Below are positions 34,939-44,910 of a stretch of 64,000 bases of DNA, piece by piece; position 1 is the first letter of the stretch; each line of letters begins with the position of its first letter. The position numbers were made by a program, and so were the translations under genes. This DNA comes from an uncultured Clostridia bacterium. Its GTDB lineage: Bacteria > Bacillota > Clostridia > TANB77 > CAG-508. The stretch is taken from contig CAKPCG010000004.1 in NCBI GenBank assembly GCA_934141475.1, forward strand, positions 1-64,000. Direction: 5' to 3'. A model generated the notes under the pieces. That model was given only the letters and a program-made list of their open reading frames with translations. It did not search any database and had not been told where the DNA came from.

Positions 34939-37900
34939 CTTTCAAGTGCTATTAGTCTCATTCTTATTAAGTCTTTTATTGTTATTTCTTTTTCATCAAC
35001 ATTACAGTCTGCCGCTAATAATTCTTCTTCACTTAATCCATCTTTCTCTAATAAGTATTTTCTAAGTACCATTATATCTTTGATGTTTACATCTCCATCT
35101 TTTGTTATGTCTCCACTTACAATTAATGTATATTCATTTCCAGATTCTGTTATAAGTTTGTCACCTGTTGCTATTTTTTCTTCATCTGTTATTGTAGTAT
35201 CATTTCTTTTTATTTCATATTTTTCTTTAATATATACTTTTTGATCAAATGAAGCCTTTGTTGTATTATTTTTTATATTTAAAATATATGAGTCTTTGTA
35301 TTTATATTGTTCTCTTGAATTTTCTATAATTGAAAATTCTACTGTAGTCTCATTTCCTGCTTTATCTGTTGCAACTATTTTATAAAAACCTTCTTTTGAA
35401 ATTTCTGTATTTGGCTTGTAATCATTTACTAGTTCATCATTTAAATATAAAAATACATCTTTAAGATTTGGATCTGTAATTATAGGTGTTACTTTTTCTT
35501 CATATCTTTCATCAGCATTTACACCTGTTATTGTTGGTGGTTCTTTGTCTATATTTTCTACTTTTGCAAGTAAATTTAAAGTTGCACCTTTTATATTTAA
35601 TTCAAAAGAAAATTCTCCATTTTGATTAAATACATATGTTTTTTGATTTGAATTATTTATAACTTGCAAATCAAAATTTGAATTAACAGAAGCTATTATA
35701 TCTTCATTTGTTAGCTCTTGATTAGAATATTCTATCCATGCTGGATTTTTTGATATATCAAATTCTACCTCAGTTTGATTTCCAGCTTGATCTTTTGCAA
35801 CAATTTTATATCTGCCATCTTCTTCTATTTTTTTGCCAACATTATAGTTTTGTTGTAATTCATTATTTTTATATAATTCTACACTTTGTAAGTTTTCATC
35901 AGTTATTTTTGGAGTTACAGCTTCTATATACAGTCTTTCATTTTCTACATCTTCTATTACAGGAGCTGTTTTATCAATATTTTTAACTTCCGCCGTTATT
36001 TGTTTATTTTGACCTTTTATTGTGTAATCAAATGTAAATGTTCCATTTTGAGTAAATGTAAATATGTTACTATTTGAATTATTGTTTATTATTATATTTC
36101 CTGTTGTTTCTAATTTAGCTGTTACATCCTGATTTGTTGGATTTGTTTCTGAATATGATATTGTTACCGGATTTGAATTTATATATTGATTTACATATAA
36201 ATTTAAAAATCTAGTTGTGCACTCATACATTGCTTGTATTCTTAATGTTTTAGCTTTTATCATTCCATTTTTAATAGTATTTGTTGTATCAAAAGTGCTT
36301 ATTTCTTGTGCTTTTTTTAATATATCATTACATGTATTTAATGTTTGATTTATAAGTGTCATATTCAAGTCTTTGTTATTATTTATTGTATTTTGTATTT
36401 CATTTATTTTATTTTGAGAATCATCAAGTTTTACTTCAGATACAGAACTAATTGCTACAATATTTTCATATTTTTCTCCCATTTCATCTATGTCTTTAAA
36501 AATATTTTCTAGTTGCTCATTACTATTTTTTAATTCGTCATTTTTTTCTACTATAATATTCATTAATCCATAGTGTTGTTTTATCATTTCTTCTGCTTTA
36601 TCTTCTGATATTTTTTCTACTAATGAGGCGTGATATATGTTTTGTTTTAAATCTTGTACATATTTTTGTACTTCTGCAGATTGATTCATAATAGTTTTAT
36701 ATTTGTCATTAAATTTAGCATAATCTTGATTTATATTACTTGATACTGTTTTACTATCATTGCTATAACTTCCTACATATACTTTTTTTACAAATTCACT
36801 TTCTATTTTGCCATCTTTTTCTATTTGTATTTTTATTTCATTACTTCCATTTTTTAAATTTACAGTTATATCTTTTTCATATTCTATATTTTGATTATCT
36901 ATATTTTCTATTTGCCTAATTTCATTATTATTTAGAACTTTTAATGAATAATTTGAATCTGTTCTAAGATTTTTTATTTTTACATTTATTTCTTTTTGTG
37001 TTTGATTTGTTATTTCTTCATCATTTTTTGCTTTTATTTCATATTCTTCTTTTGGATTTTCTATGTTTATTTTTCCAAATACATACCAATTATCATCGGT
37101 TTTTCCGGTATTTCCTAGTAAATATGTTGGTTTTTCATCATCTTCGTTATAAAATAAACCAACTGCCATTATATACTCTCCGTCGTTTACACCATCTAAT
37201 CTTATGTCAATATTTTCTTGAACTTCCTCACTTGGCATCCATTTTTGTGCATTTATGTCTGTTTTATATTTTTTTACTAATTTATAATTTTTGTCTAATA
37301 GTCCAATATAGGTTGTACATGGTTCATATAATGGAGCTACCCCTTCATTTATAAATGATAATGATATTTTGTCCGTTTCTGTGGTTTTTATGGTGTTTGT
37401 GTATGATGCTTGTTTGAATTTAAAATAGTATCCAACTTTGTTTGCTATGTATTTGCAGAAATCTTGATTTTCATTATACATATTAGGATCAAATTGTATA
37501 TATGATGGTTTTCCATTTTCTATATACTGAATTAAATTATCATAGCTCCAATAATTATTTTCTTTAATCCAATTATAATCTGCAGTATATTCAAATACTG
37601 TAGGTGCCTTTCCATAAGCCATTGCACATTCAGAACCATCCGACCATTTAAAAATTCCATCTCTTCTAAGTGATATGCCATTTTCTACGCCCCACTTATA
37701 AGCATCATTATATCTTGTTTCTCCACACGGACTAACTAACAATGTTTTAGAAAATGCTTCTCTATATGGTTTTAAATATGAGTTAATAAGTACATCTGAG
37801 CTTATATATTCTCCACCTATGGTTCCTAAATGTTGTTCCCCAAAATTTCCATATGAACGAATATCAATAAATGCAATATTTTTATTTCCATCATATCTTT

Positions 37901-38474
37901 GTGCTAATGCTTGTACAAAGTTATTTAGCTTCTCTAAAAAAATCTCATCTGTCCAAACAGGAATCTTTTGTTCTATTCCTGTTTCTTCATTATTGTATGT
38001 ATAATATTTGGCTCCTGCATCAAAAACCCATTTAGGTGTTACATATTCACTTTTACTAGAGCTACTTGCACATAATATTCCAAATGAATATTTTTTTCCT
38101 TTGTTTTCATATACCTTTATTCTTTGGTCTATTATATCCCAATTATATTCTCCTTCGCTCTTTTCAACATCGCTCCAATCTATTCTTGTGTATCCTATAT
38201 TTACAACATCATTATATTTATTAGATTCTATATTATTATACAGTACCCAACCTTTTCCTGGATTAAGTAACACTTCCCCCGTATCATTTGTAAAGCTTTC
38301 TGTTTCGTCTCCATTTGAAATTGTTTGAACTTCATCAATAGGTTCCTTTTTAGAAAATTTATTATACACAATAGAGATTAATACTCCTAGTAAGAATATT
38401 AATATTCCGAGAATAATAGCTGTTCTATATATTCTTTTTGCTTTTTTTACATATACTTCTACTTTCCTATTCAT
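34926..38474 (-). CDS. Large membrane-anchored DUF4832-type glycosidase-like protein with C-terminal dockerin
   Basis: 1182 residues. One membrane helix near residues 18-38, so probably an uncleaved anchor with the rest outside. Residues about 60-490 carry LLNPGKGWVLYN, IDWSDVEKSEGEYNWDIID and WVFDAGAKYY, resembling DUF4874/DUF4832 barrels related to GH42-type hydrolases. Then helical and linker regions and two similar Ig-like domains (DKTAPVIEDVENE and DKEPPTITGVNAD). Residues about 1120-1178 form a type I dockerin: GDITKDGDVNIKDIMVLRKYLL and a second degenerate calcium repeat, DCNVDEKEITIKDLI. The dockerin may bind the cohesin encoded at 32520-33323. Catalytic activity is unproven. Confidence 0.8.
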   Translation of the reverse strand: MNRKVEVYVKKAKRIYRTAIILGILIFLLGVLISIVYNKFSKKEPIDEVQTISNGDETESFTNDTGEVLLNPGKGWVLYNNIESNKYNDVVNIGYTRIDWSDVEKSEGEYNWDIIDQRIKVYENKGKKYSFGILCASSSSKSEYVTPKWVFDAGAKYYTYNNEETGIEQKIPVWTDEIFLEKLNNFVQALAQRYDGNKNIAFIDIRSYGNFGEQHLGTIGGEYISSDVLINSYLKPYREAFSKTLLVSPCGETRYNDAYKWGVENGISLRRDGIFKWSDGSECAMAYGKAPTVFEYTADYNWIKENNYWSYDNLIQYIENGKPSYIQFDPNMYNENQDFCKYIANKVGYYFKFKQASYTNTIKTTETDKISLSFINEGVAPLYEPCTTYIGLLDKNYKLVKKYKTDINAQKWMPSEEVQENIDIRLDGVNDGEYIMAVGLFYNEDDEKPTYLLGNTGKTDDNWYVFGKINIENPKEEYEIKAKNDEEITNQTQKEINVKIKNLRTDSNYSLKVLNNNEIRQIENIDNQNIEYEKDITVNLKNGSNEIKIQIEKDGKIESEFVKKVYVGSYSNDSKTVSSNINQDYAKFNDKYKTIMNQSAEVQKYVQDLKQNIYHASLVEKISEDKAEEMIKQHYGLMNIIVEKNDELKNSNEQLENIFKDIDEMGEKYENIVAISSVSEVKLDDSQNKINEIQNTINNNKDLNMTLINQTLNTCNDILKKAQEISTFDTTNTIKNGMIKAKTLRIQAMYECTTRFLNLYVNQYINSNPVTISYSETNPTNQDVTAKLETTGNIIINNNSNSNIFTFTQNGTFTFDYTIKGQNKQITAEVKNIDKTAPVIEDVENERLYIEAVTPKITDENLQSVELYKNNELQQNYNVGKKIEEDGRYKIVAKDQAGNQTEVEFDISKNPAWIEYSNQELTNEDIIASVNSNFDLQVINNSNQKTYVFNQNGEFSFELNIKGATLNLLAKVENIDKEPPTITGVNADERYEEKVTPIITDPNLKDVFLYLNDELVNDYKPNTEISKEGFYKIVATDKAGNETTVEFSIIENSREQYKYKDSYILNIKNNTTKASFDQKVYIKEKYEIKRNDTTITDEEKIATGDKLITESGNEYTLIVSGDITKDGDVNIKDIMVLRKYLLEKDGLSEEELLAADCNVDEKEITIKDLIRMRLIALERDAT

Positions 38475-38485
38475 AAATACTCCTT

Positions 38486-38525
38486 AAAAAAAAAATATTT
38501 ATGTTATAACAATAACATAAATATT
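38486..38525 (-). terminator. Strong intrinsic terminator of the exopolysaccharide operon, placed at the RBS of the next gene
   Basis: AATATTTATGTTAT (38494-38507) and ATAACATAAATATT (38512-38525) are a perfect 14-bp stem with a 4-base loop, followed on the minus strand by about nine T. The U run touches AAGGAG of the 38474 start, so the structure may also act as an attenuator or RBS insulator. Confidence 0.8.
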
Positions 38526-38556
38526 GTAAAAAAGTCAATTACTATTTAGCATCATT

Positions 38557-39963
38557 TTATTTATTTTTTGACACTTTCTTTTGTATTTCCTTAAATATCT
38601 CTTGTATTGTATTTTGGTTAAGATAAATACAATAAATTAAAATTATTATAAAATTAATTATATTTATTGCTGTTTTATTACAATAAAATGCAAGTAAGTC
38701 TATTACTAAAAATAGCAACGATAGTATAATTTTATATTCACAAACCAATTTTATGTATTTTCTTATTCTTTTTGTTCTTAAATTGTAATTAATTATCATC
38801 GCAACTAATGTAGAAACCGCAGCAGCCCATAGTCCAATAAATTTTATACATAACAAATTTACAATTAAATTGATTGTTGCTGCAACTATTGTTGTTTTTC
38901 CTATTATTTTAGTATCTTTATATGCAGTAAATATTCCCCCCATAAAAGATGATAAATTAGAAAAATATGTTGCAACAATAAGTACAGGCACATATATGTA
39001 TGCAACCGAGAAGTCTTTTTTTATAAAAAACGAAAATATAAATGGTAAAACTGCTATACTTCCTAAAACTATTGCATCTAACATTCTTCTTAAAGAATTA
39101 TAAATCTGATTGTAAAATTTTTCTGGTTCATCATAGTGTAAAGCCTTTGCAGAGGATTCCTTCCACGCTGTATAAAAAAAGTTATAAATATTATCTATAT
39201 ATGTTGGAAATTTATTTGCCATTGAATAAACTCCATTTTCTGCTGTTCCTAATACTGATGATACAATTATTCTATCTGAAAAATTTATAATACTCCATGA
39301 TATGCTATTTGGAACCAAAGGAATAGAATATTTTACCATTTCTTTCATTAATTTCTTATCATACAATCTAACAGATGCACCTTCCAAAACATGCAACTTT
39401 TTAAATGCTATGAAAGAAATTATAACATTTGAAATTATACTAGATAAAAATAGTCCCTCTATTCCTATTTTAAATGCAACAATAAACAAAATATTTAAAA
39501 TTATTATTGATACACTAGTTATAAAATTTATTATAGTATATGCTTTTATATTTCCCTTTCCTCTAACTATTGCATTCCTTAGACTAACAATAATAGAAGA
39601 AATTATATAAAAACAAAAAATGATTCCATATTGAACTTTAAATATTTTACAAACCACCGCAATAATTGCAACCCAAATGCTTGTACTTATTACAGCAAAA
39701 ATTAATGTTTGAGATATTATTTTGGAATTTTCCTCTTTACTTTTACTATCAATTAAAAATCTAAACATAGATTCTTCCATTAAAAGGGTTATCATAGGTA
39801 TTAAAAACATTGAAATTGTATATAATAAGTCATATGTTCCATATTCTTCTGTTGATAATATACTTGTATATATAGGTAATAAAAATACTGAAACAATTTG
39901 TGTACTAAATTTTCCTATGCCAATAATAATTGTATTAAATATAAGTTCTTTTTGTCTTCCCAT
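38557..39963 (-). CDS. Polysaccharide biosynthesis flippase (MVF/MOP superfamily)
   Basis: 468 residues, about 14 helices. It begins KELIFNTIIIGIGKFSTQIVSVFLLPIYTSIL and has MVKYSIPLVPNSISWSIINFSDRIIVS, typical of lipopolysaccharide/exopolysaccharide exporters of the Wzx group. Last gene of the 38.5-49.9 kb exopolysaccharide operon; 2 bases separate it from the pyruvyl transferase gene. Confidence 0.92.
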   Translation of the reverse strand: MGRQKELIFNTIIIGIGKFSTQIVSVFLLPIYTSILSTEEYGTYDLLYTISMFLIPMITLLMEESMFRFLIDSKSKEENSKIISQTLIFAVISTSIWVAIIAVVCKIFKVQYGIIFCFYIISSIIVSLRNAIVRGKGNIKAYTIINFITSVSIIILNILFIVAFKIGIEGLFLSSIISNVIISFIAFKKLHVLEGASVRLYDKKLMKEMVKYSIPLVPNSISWSIINFSDRIIVSSVLGTAENGVYSMANKFPTYIDNIYNFFYTAWKESSAKALHYDEPEKFYNQIYNSLRRMLDAIVLGSIAVLPFIFSFFIKKDFSVAYIYVPVLIVATYFSNLSSFMGGIFTAYKDTKIIGKTTIVAATINLIVNLLCIKFIGLWAAAVSTLVAMIINYNLRTKRIRKYIKLVCEYKIILSLLFLVIDLLAFYCNKTAINIINFIIILIYCIYLNQNTIQEIFKEIQKKVSKNK

Positions 39964-39965
39964 TC

Positions 39966-41091
39966 TTATTCCTCTCTTTTTATATCTAATGCTTTCATTA
40001 AATATTCAGTTGATTTTTTACGTTCTTTTTCTAGCTCATCCCTCGCATTATCAAAATTTATTTCTTTATACTTTGGACATTTTTTATTATAGTTTTCAAT
40101 ATCAATACTTCTATCTTGTAAAACTAATTTCTTTAAGAGTGTTGATATTCTATAGTCTTTCATTCCATTTATCGCATAGAATGGTACTTCTAAAATTGTT
40201 GAAAAAATTGTTCCATGGAATGATGAAGATACTACTAATTCAGCATTTTTTAACAAATTTAAAAATTCTACTGGTCCTACATCATATACTTGTTTAAACC
40301 CACTAAAAAGTTCACGTCTTCCAGCATATCTAGTGGTTACAACTGGCATTTTTAATAATTTAGATATTTTTTTTACTAAATCTATGTGTTCTCTATTTTG
40401 TCCTAAAGAATAATACAATATATATTTTCCATCATATATTTTTTCTTTTGGTATTATATCATTCCATTCCTTTTTATCTAATAATATTGTCGGATCCATA
40501 TGAATTGGTATTTCTTTATTTAAAATTTCCTCTACATTTGCCTTGCTTCCTTCTTCTCTTACTGAAATAAGATCATATTTTTCCAAATCTCTTTTTACTC
40601 TTTCTTTTTCTTCATCTGACCATACCATTTTTTTTGGTCCAAAACTTGCTGCATAAGATATTTTTTTTCCATTATCCGCAAATTCCAAAAAATATGACCA
40701 ATCAAAATCATTTGCTCTTAAGTTCCATAGTTGATCACTTCCGACTAATCCAATAATCATATTTTAAATTTGAATTTTTTAATTCTTCCAAACTACTATA
40801 TTCCTTTGTAACTTGTAATTTATTATTTATAAAACTTTCGAATTTTTCGAACTTACCTCTGTTTTTTTTATCAAAATCCTTCAATAAAAATTTTCTAACT
40901 ATCTTTGATGTAAATTTATTATCTTTATTCAAAGAATATTGTCTTTTTTGAATATCGGTTCTTAAATTTAAGATTTCGTATGAATAATCACTTCCAGCAA
41001 TTTTTTTTATATACTCTTGCAAAGCATATGACTGTAAATTCGACCCATAATTATGAGCTCCATGAAATGTTATTGTTGCTATTTTTTTCAT
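39966..41091 (-). CDS. Polysaccharide pyruvyl transferase, interrupted by a +1 shift at CGG
   Basis: N-terminal ORF 41091-40735 begins ATITFHGAHNYGSNLQSYALQEYI and reaches DYWIS before CGG AAG TGA. The C-terminal part continues +1 from 40742 with GSDQLWNLRAND and FFxxILEVPFYAING-like motifs (SSSFHGTIFS). Skipping the C gives about 374 residues and restores GSDQ(L/V)WN, the family's most conserved motif. The intact paralogue at 47223-48341 reads ACA GGA AGC GAT CAA at this point with no extra base. The enzyme adds pyruvate ketals to exopolysaccharide sugars from phosphoenolpyruvate. The 5' end overlaps the upstream GT2 gene by 41 bases. Confidence 0.85.
40741..40743 (-). other. In-frame CGG at +1 shift site 6 (AGT CGG AAG)
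   Basis: Dropping the C reads AGT GGA AGT GAT CAA (S-G-S-D-Q). The zero frame ends at TGA one codon after the next triplet. The paralogue at 47223-48341 supplies an uninterrupted comparison. Confidence 0.9.
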
Positions 41092-42094
41092 ATTTTTTCT
41101 CCCTTATTTTTTTTATTTTTATTTTTATTTTATTTATATTTACTAATAAATTTTTGTTTATATATAATATATCAAAATCAACTTTTCTTATATTTGATTT
41201 TGATGTTTCTTTAACCTTTTTTCTATATTTCTTATAATTCTCTTTATAAAACTTATATTCTTCGTCAAAATCTTTCATTATTCCAAGTTTGTTTATTTTC
41301 CCTATGTCTTCATAATAAAATTTTATAAAAGCTAATCTATTTATCATTAATTCATCAAATAAGTTCGGATATTTTTTTTTCAAATAATTGAATCTTATAT
41401 TAATCATTTCTTTTGTATCAACAATTAGCTGTTCATTTAAATTTGACATTATGCTGCCTTCTCTTTGCATATAAAAATATCCTACATAGTTTGTTGTTGC
41501 AATTTTTTTTGCTTTATCTAATAATAAATATGTTGTTCCTATATCTTCCATTTTTTTACCTTTTGGAAAGCATACTCCATTAAATAAACTTTTTTTAAAT
41601 AATTTATTCCATATATAGTTTTCTAGTTTTCCAAACAATAATAGTTCCTTATAACTCTGTTCATTATTCCATACCTCTTCGCTATATTCTCTTTTTTCTT
41701 CTACTTTTAAATGATCTGAATTTTCAGATACTATTTTATAGCAGCATACAGAAATATCGGCATTATATTTTTTTATAATTGAATATAAATTTTCTAAAAA
41801 TTTAACATCTATATAATCATCACTATCTATAAAGCATATATATTTTCCAAAGCTATTCTCAATACCAACATTTCTTGCATCAGATAATCCACCATTTTCT
41901 TTGTGAATAACTTTTATTCTTTCATCTTTTTTTGAATACTCATCACAAATCTGACCTGATTTATCCTTACTTCCATCATCAACAAGTATTATCTCTAAAT
42001 TTTGGTATGTTTGATTTAATACACTTTCAAGGCATATTTTTAAATATTTTTCTACATTATATACTGGTATTATTACACTTATTAATTCATCCAT
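41051..42094 (-). CDS. Glycosyltransferase family 2
   Basis: 347 residues: SVIIPVYNVEKYLKICLESVLNQTY, VDDGSKDKSGQICDEY, GGLSDARNVGIENS, FIDSDDYID (metal site). C-terminal half is basic and hydrophilic; the last 14 residues overlap the pyruvyl transferase start and may be a recent extension after stop loss. Start overlaps the acyltransferase end by 8 bases. Part of the exopolysaccharide operon; sugar unknown. Confidence 0.88.
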   Translation of the reverse strand: MDELISVIIPVYNVEKYLKICLESVLNQTYQNLEIILVDDGSKDKSGQICDEYSKKDERIKVIHKENGGLSDARNVGIENSFGKYICFIDSDDYIDVKFLENLYSIIKKYNADISVCCYKIVSENSDHLKVEEKREYSEEVWNNEQSYKELLLFGKLENYIWNKLFKKSLFNGVCFPKGKKMEDIGTTYLLLDKAKKIATTNYVGYFYMQREGSIMSNLNEQLIVDTKEMINIRFNYLKKKYPNLFDELMINRLAFIKFYYEDIGKINKLGIMKDFDEEYKFYKENYKKYRKKVKETSKSNIRKVDFDILYINKNLLVNINKIKIKIKKIREKKYEKNSNNNISWSS

Positions 42095-42839
42095 TTTGTT
42101 TTTCCCCTTCTGCTTTTTTTAAAGGTATTTCGCACGCTGATAAAAATTCATCATAATTTTTAAACATTGGCTTTGTTTCTTTATATTTTTTCATACTTTT
42201 TTCATAGTTTCTTACTAAGTGCATTATATCAAAAAAGCTTTTATCCTCATTAATATTTTCTCTTTCTCCAAACAACCAAAAAAACTCTCTAAATATATTT
42301 TTTTCTGGTATTTTGTTATATACTCTATAATACTCAGTAGCTAATTTTTTTGCCTCATCAAATTGTTTATTTTTTCTTTTTTCGTAATACTCATCTATTG
42401 TCATTATAATTTTTGCAGGATTTCCAGCAACAACAACATTGTCTGGTACATCTTTATTTACTAATGAATTTGCACCAATTATTACATTATTTCCTACTGT
42501 TACTCCCTTTAAAATTGTAGCTTGCATACCAATAAAAACATTATTTCCAATCTTTACTTTTCCTGCCGACCCACAAATTTCTCCATATTTGCCTTTTAAA
42601 ACACTCCAATCATATCCATGTGTTAAAATTGTAACTCCTCGTGTAATCTGAACATCGTCTCCAATTTCCAAAAGCCATGGCCTTGTAGAGTCTATAAAAA
42701 CTGATTGTGGATCAAATATTACTACTCCTTCTCCAACTCTAACGTTCTTTTTTCTTAAATATTTTATAAAATCCTTAGATGATGCTTTATGCCCTCTTAA
42801 AACTTTTTTTGCAAACTGTTCTATTCTTTTTTTTAACAT
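42087..42839 (-). CDS. Hexapeptide-repeat acyltransferase
   Basis: 250 residues. Left-handed beta-helix repeats: VRVGEGVVIFDPQS, LEIGDDVQITRGVTILTH, KVKIGNNVFIGMQATILKGVTVGNNVIIGANSLV, then VVAGNPAKII, as in WcaF/LacA-type O-acetyltransferases. Residues after 160 form an unusual helical C-terminal extension. It would O-acetylate the repeat unit using acetyl-CoA. Gaps of 2 bases and an 8-base overlap to neighbours show operon membership. Confidence 0.9.
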   Translation of the reverse strand: MLKKRIEQFAKKVLRGHKASSKDFIKYLRKKNVRVGEGVVIFDPQSVFIDSTRPWLLEIGDDVQITRGVTILTHGYDWSVLKGKYGEICGSAGKVKIGNNVFIGMQATILKGVTVGNNVIIGANSLVNKDVPDNVVVAGNPAKIIMTIDEYYEKRKNKQFDEAKKLATEYYRVYNKIPEKNIFREFFWLFGERENINEDKSFFDIMHLVRNYEKSMKKYKETKPMFKNYDEFLSACEIPLKKAEGEKQNG

Positions 42840-42841
42840 TA

Positions 42842-43798
42842 CTACTCCTTACTTATTACTTTTAATGCAATTTTGTAAATAAACAAACTATACGAAAACA
42901 ATGTTGCTTGAATCTTTTTAGATCTGCTTATATGACTATTTCCATTTATGTCTTTTAAATATTTTCTCACTTCTTTTTTAAATTCTTTTTTCATTTCATT
43001 CGTCATTTTCAATTCATTTTTTATGTACCTATTGTATGTTGCAATATACGAAAAAGCATATGCTGTATTTCCAACATAGTTTAAATCTGGAAAATTCTTT
43101 TCAAAAAATTCTTTTTGACTCTTACTTCCTTCTATATAATCATGTGTCACATTTTTTCCCCTAGAAATACTATTACTTCTTTGAAAATAATGGTATTTTG
43201 CTTGATTTATAATAACAACTTTTTTAGCTCTTGCAAAATATTGATACATCACAAAATAATCTTCACTTTTCTTTCCAACAGGAAATTCAATTTTGTCAAC
43301 CACTTCACGTTTATATAATTTATTCCAAACAGCCATATCAAATGATTTAAATGAATTTAATTCTATTAAAGCTTCTTCTCTATTAAAACTTTTTTCCTCT
43401 TTTTCACATTTCACCTTTGTATGACCATCTTCATAATCTATATTGGTTCCGCAAACAACAATATCAGCATTTTTTTCTTCCATTGCTTTTGTCATTTTCT
43501 CATACATATCTAAGTCTACGTAATCATCACTATCAATATACGAAATTATCTCTCCAGTTGCAACTTTTAGTCCAGCATTTCTAGCATCTGAAAGTCCCCC
43601 ATTTTTTTTGTGTATTACAACAATTCTTTCATCTTTGTTTTTATACTCGTCACATATTTTTGCACAACCATCTGGGCTTCCATCATCAACTAATATAATT
43701 TCTAAATTAGAATATGTTTGTTTTATTATACTTTCAATACACCTTTTTAAATATTTTTCAACATTATATATAGGTATAATCACACTTATTTTTTTCAT
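42842..43798 (-). CDS. Glycosyltransferase family 2
   Basis: 318 residues: SVIIPIYNVEKYLKRCIESIIKQTY, VDDGSPDGCAKICDEY, GGLSDARNAGLKVATG, YIDSDDYVD. Strong similarity to 41051-42094 in the first 110 residues, indicating duplication within the locus. Acceptor specificity lies in the diverged C-terminal half and cannot be read. Confidence 0.9.
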   Translation of the reverse strand: MKKISVIIPIYNVEKYLKRCIESIIKQTYSNLEIILVDDGSPDGCAKICDEYKNKDERIVVIHKKNGGLSDARNAGLKVATGEIISYIDSDDYVDLDMYEKMTKAMEEKNADIVVCGTNIDYEDGHTKVKCEKEEKSFNREEALIELNSFKSFDMAVWNKLYKREVVDKIEFPVGKKSEDYFVMYQYFARAKKVVIINQAKYHYFQRSNSISRGKNVTHDYIEGSKSQKEFFEKNFPDLNYVGNTAYAFSYIATYNRYIKNELKMTNEMKKEFKKEVRKYLKDINGNSHISRSKKIQATLFSYSLFIYKIALKVISKE

Positions 43799-43813
43799 TC
43801 TTACTTCCCCTTA

Positions 43814-44908
43814 TTATCTTTGAAATATTGTTAAATATGGTAATACATTATTTGAATTTTTCATTCCTATTGTATACAATGAATATGCACTATATAAAAC
43901 TACTATCAAAAAAGTGTATAATATTCTTGTTTTTACATTCTTTTCCTGTTTTATAATCATAGGGATTAATATAATTATTGATATTCCTGTTGCCCATCTA
44001 ACCCTATTCAATAGTGGTACCGCATTATTATACCAAGCCAATACTGTTGAAATTAATTGTAAAAAACAATAATATGAGTAGTCCTTTATCTTTTTTTCTT
44101 TTATTTTTTTATCAATATTACTTTCATCATATTTCTTTTTTGAATAATAAATTAAAGCAAAAATTAATACACATATATTCATAGCTAATACAATATAACC
44201 TGATTCCTTTGTATCAAATCTCGAGTCTATATAGTAATTGTATTTTGTTAATTTTACAATAATTAAAAACAATTTTGATATAAGAGGCTTTACAACTATT
44301 GCAATTCCAAGTATTACTCCTGCTTTTAATGGTCTCAATTTTATTCCAAAGAAAAAATAAAACGGTATACACATTAATGCACTAACATGTATTGTACTAC
44401 ATATTAGCATATATATTAAAAATTTCTTAAAATTTTGCTCTTTTATAAATTTAATCGAATACAAAAATACAGCAACAACCATCATTTGTCTCATTGTATT
44501 TAAAAATATAAAATAATATGTTGTTCCTACTAATAAAAATACACTAAGTGTAGGCATCTCTGATTGTTCACGTATGGCTTTGTATATATAATGAAAAAAT
44601 ATAACTGAACAAACTATAAATATACCTGCATAGTCGGTTGTAAATAACTGTACAATTTTATTTAATATCAAAAATCCTTTTTCTATATCTTCATTAGGGG
44701 TTCCTTTTAAAACACCCTTAAAATATGGCACATATGTATACATATAATCCTGACCAACATCAAATCTTATTGCAGCTACAATTATTAATATCGCCTCTGA
44801 TATGTACCAAAATGCCATTTTTACAGTATTATTTTTTTTATTTCTATCATAATTCGACAAAGCTGAAAAAAATACTGCAAATACTGTCATTGTTATATAT
44901 GTTATCAT
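43814..44908 (-). CDS. EpsG-like exopolysaccharide polymerase
   Basis: 364 residues, about 10 hydrophobic helices. AAIRFDVGQDYMYTYVPYF and FIFLNTMRQMMVVAVFLYSIKFI match the EpsG family, the Wzy-like polymerase of Firmicute exopolysaccharides. As the only polymerase-like gene in the 38.5-50 kb locus, it is the likely polymerase for this repeat unit. Gap of 15 bases to the GT2 gene and 2 bases to the GT4 gene. Confidence 0.88.
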   Translation of the reverse strand: MITYITMTVFAVFFSALSNYDRNKKNNTVKMAFWYISEAILIIVAAIRFDVGQDYMYTYVPYFKGVLKGTPNEDIEKGFLILNKIVQLFTTDYAGIFIVCSVIFFHYIYKAIREQSEMPTLSVFLLVGTTYYFIFLNTMRQMMVVAVFLYSIKFIKEQNFKKFLIYMLICSTIHVSALMCIPFYFFFGIKLRPLKAGVILGIAIVVKPLISKLFLIIVKLTKYNYYIDSRFDTKESGYIVLAMNICVLIFALIYYSKKKYDESNIDKKIKEKKIKDYSYYCFLQLISTVLAWYNNAVPLLNRVRWATGISIIILIPMIIKQEKNVKTRILYTFLIVVLYSAYSLYTIGMKNSNNVLPYLTIFQR

Positions 44909-44910
44909 AA

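Noticed and set aside
41051..41091. 41-base overlap of a glycosyltransferase end and pyruvyl transferase start as an eighth frameshift
   Set aside because: Both proteins have complete family domains without a shift, and no CGG is present there; it is a normal overlap, perhaps with an extended C-terminus.
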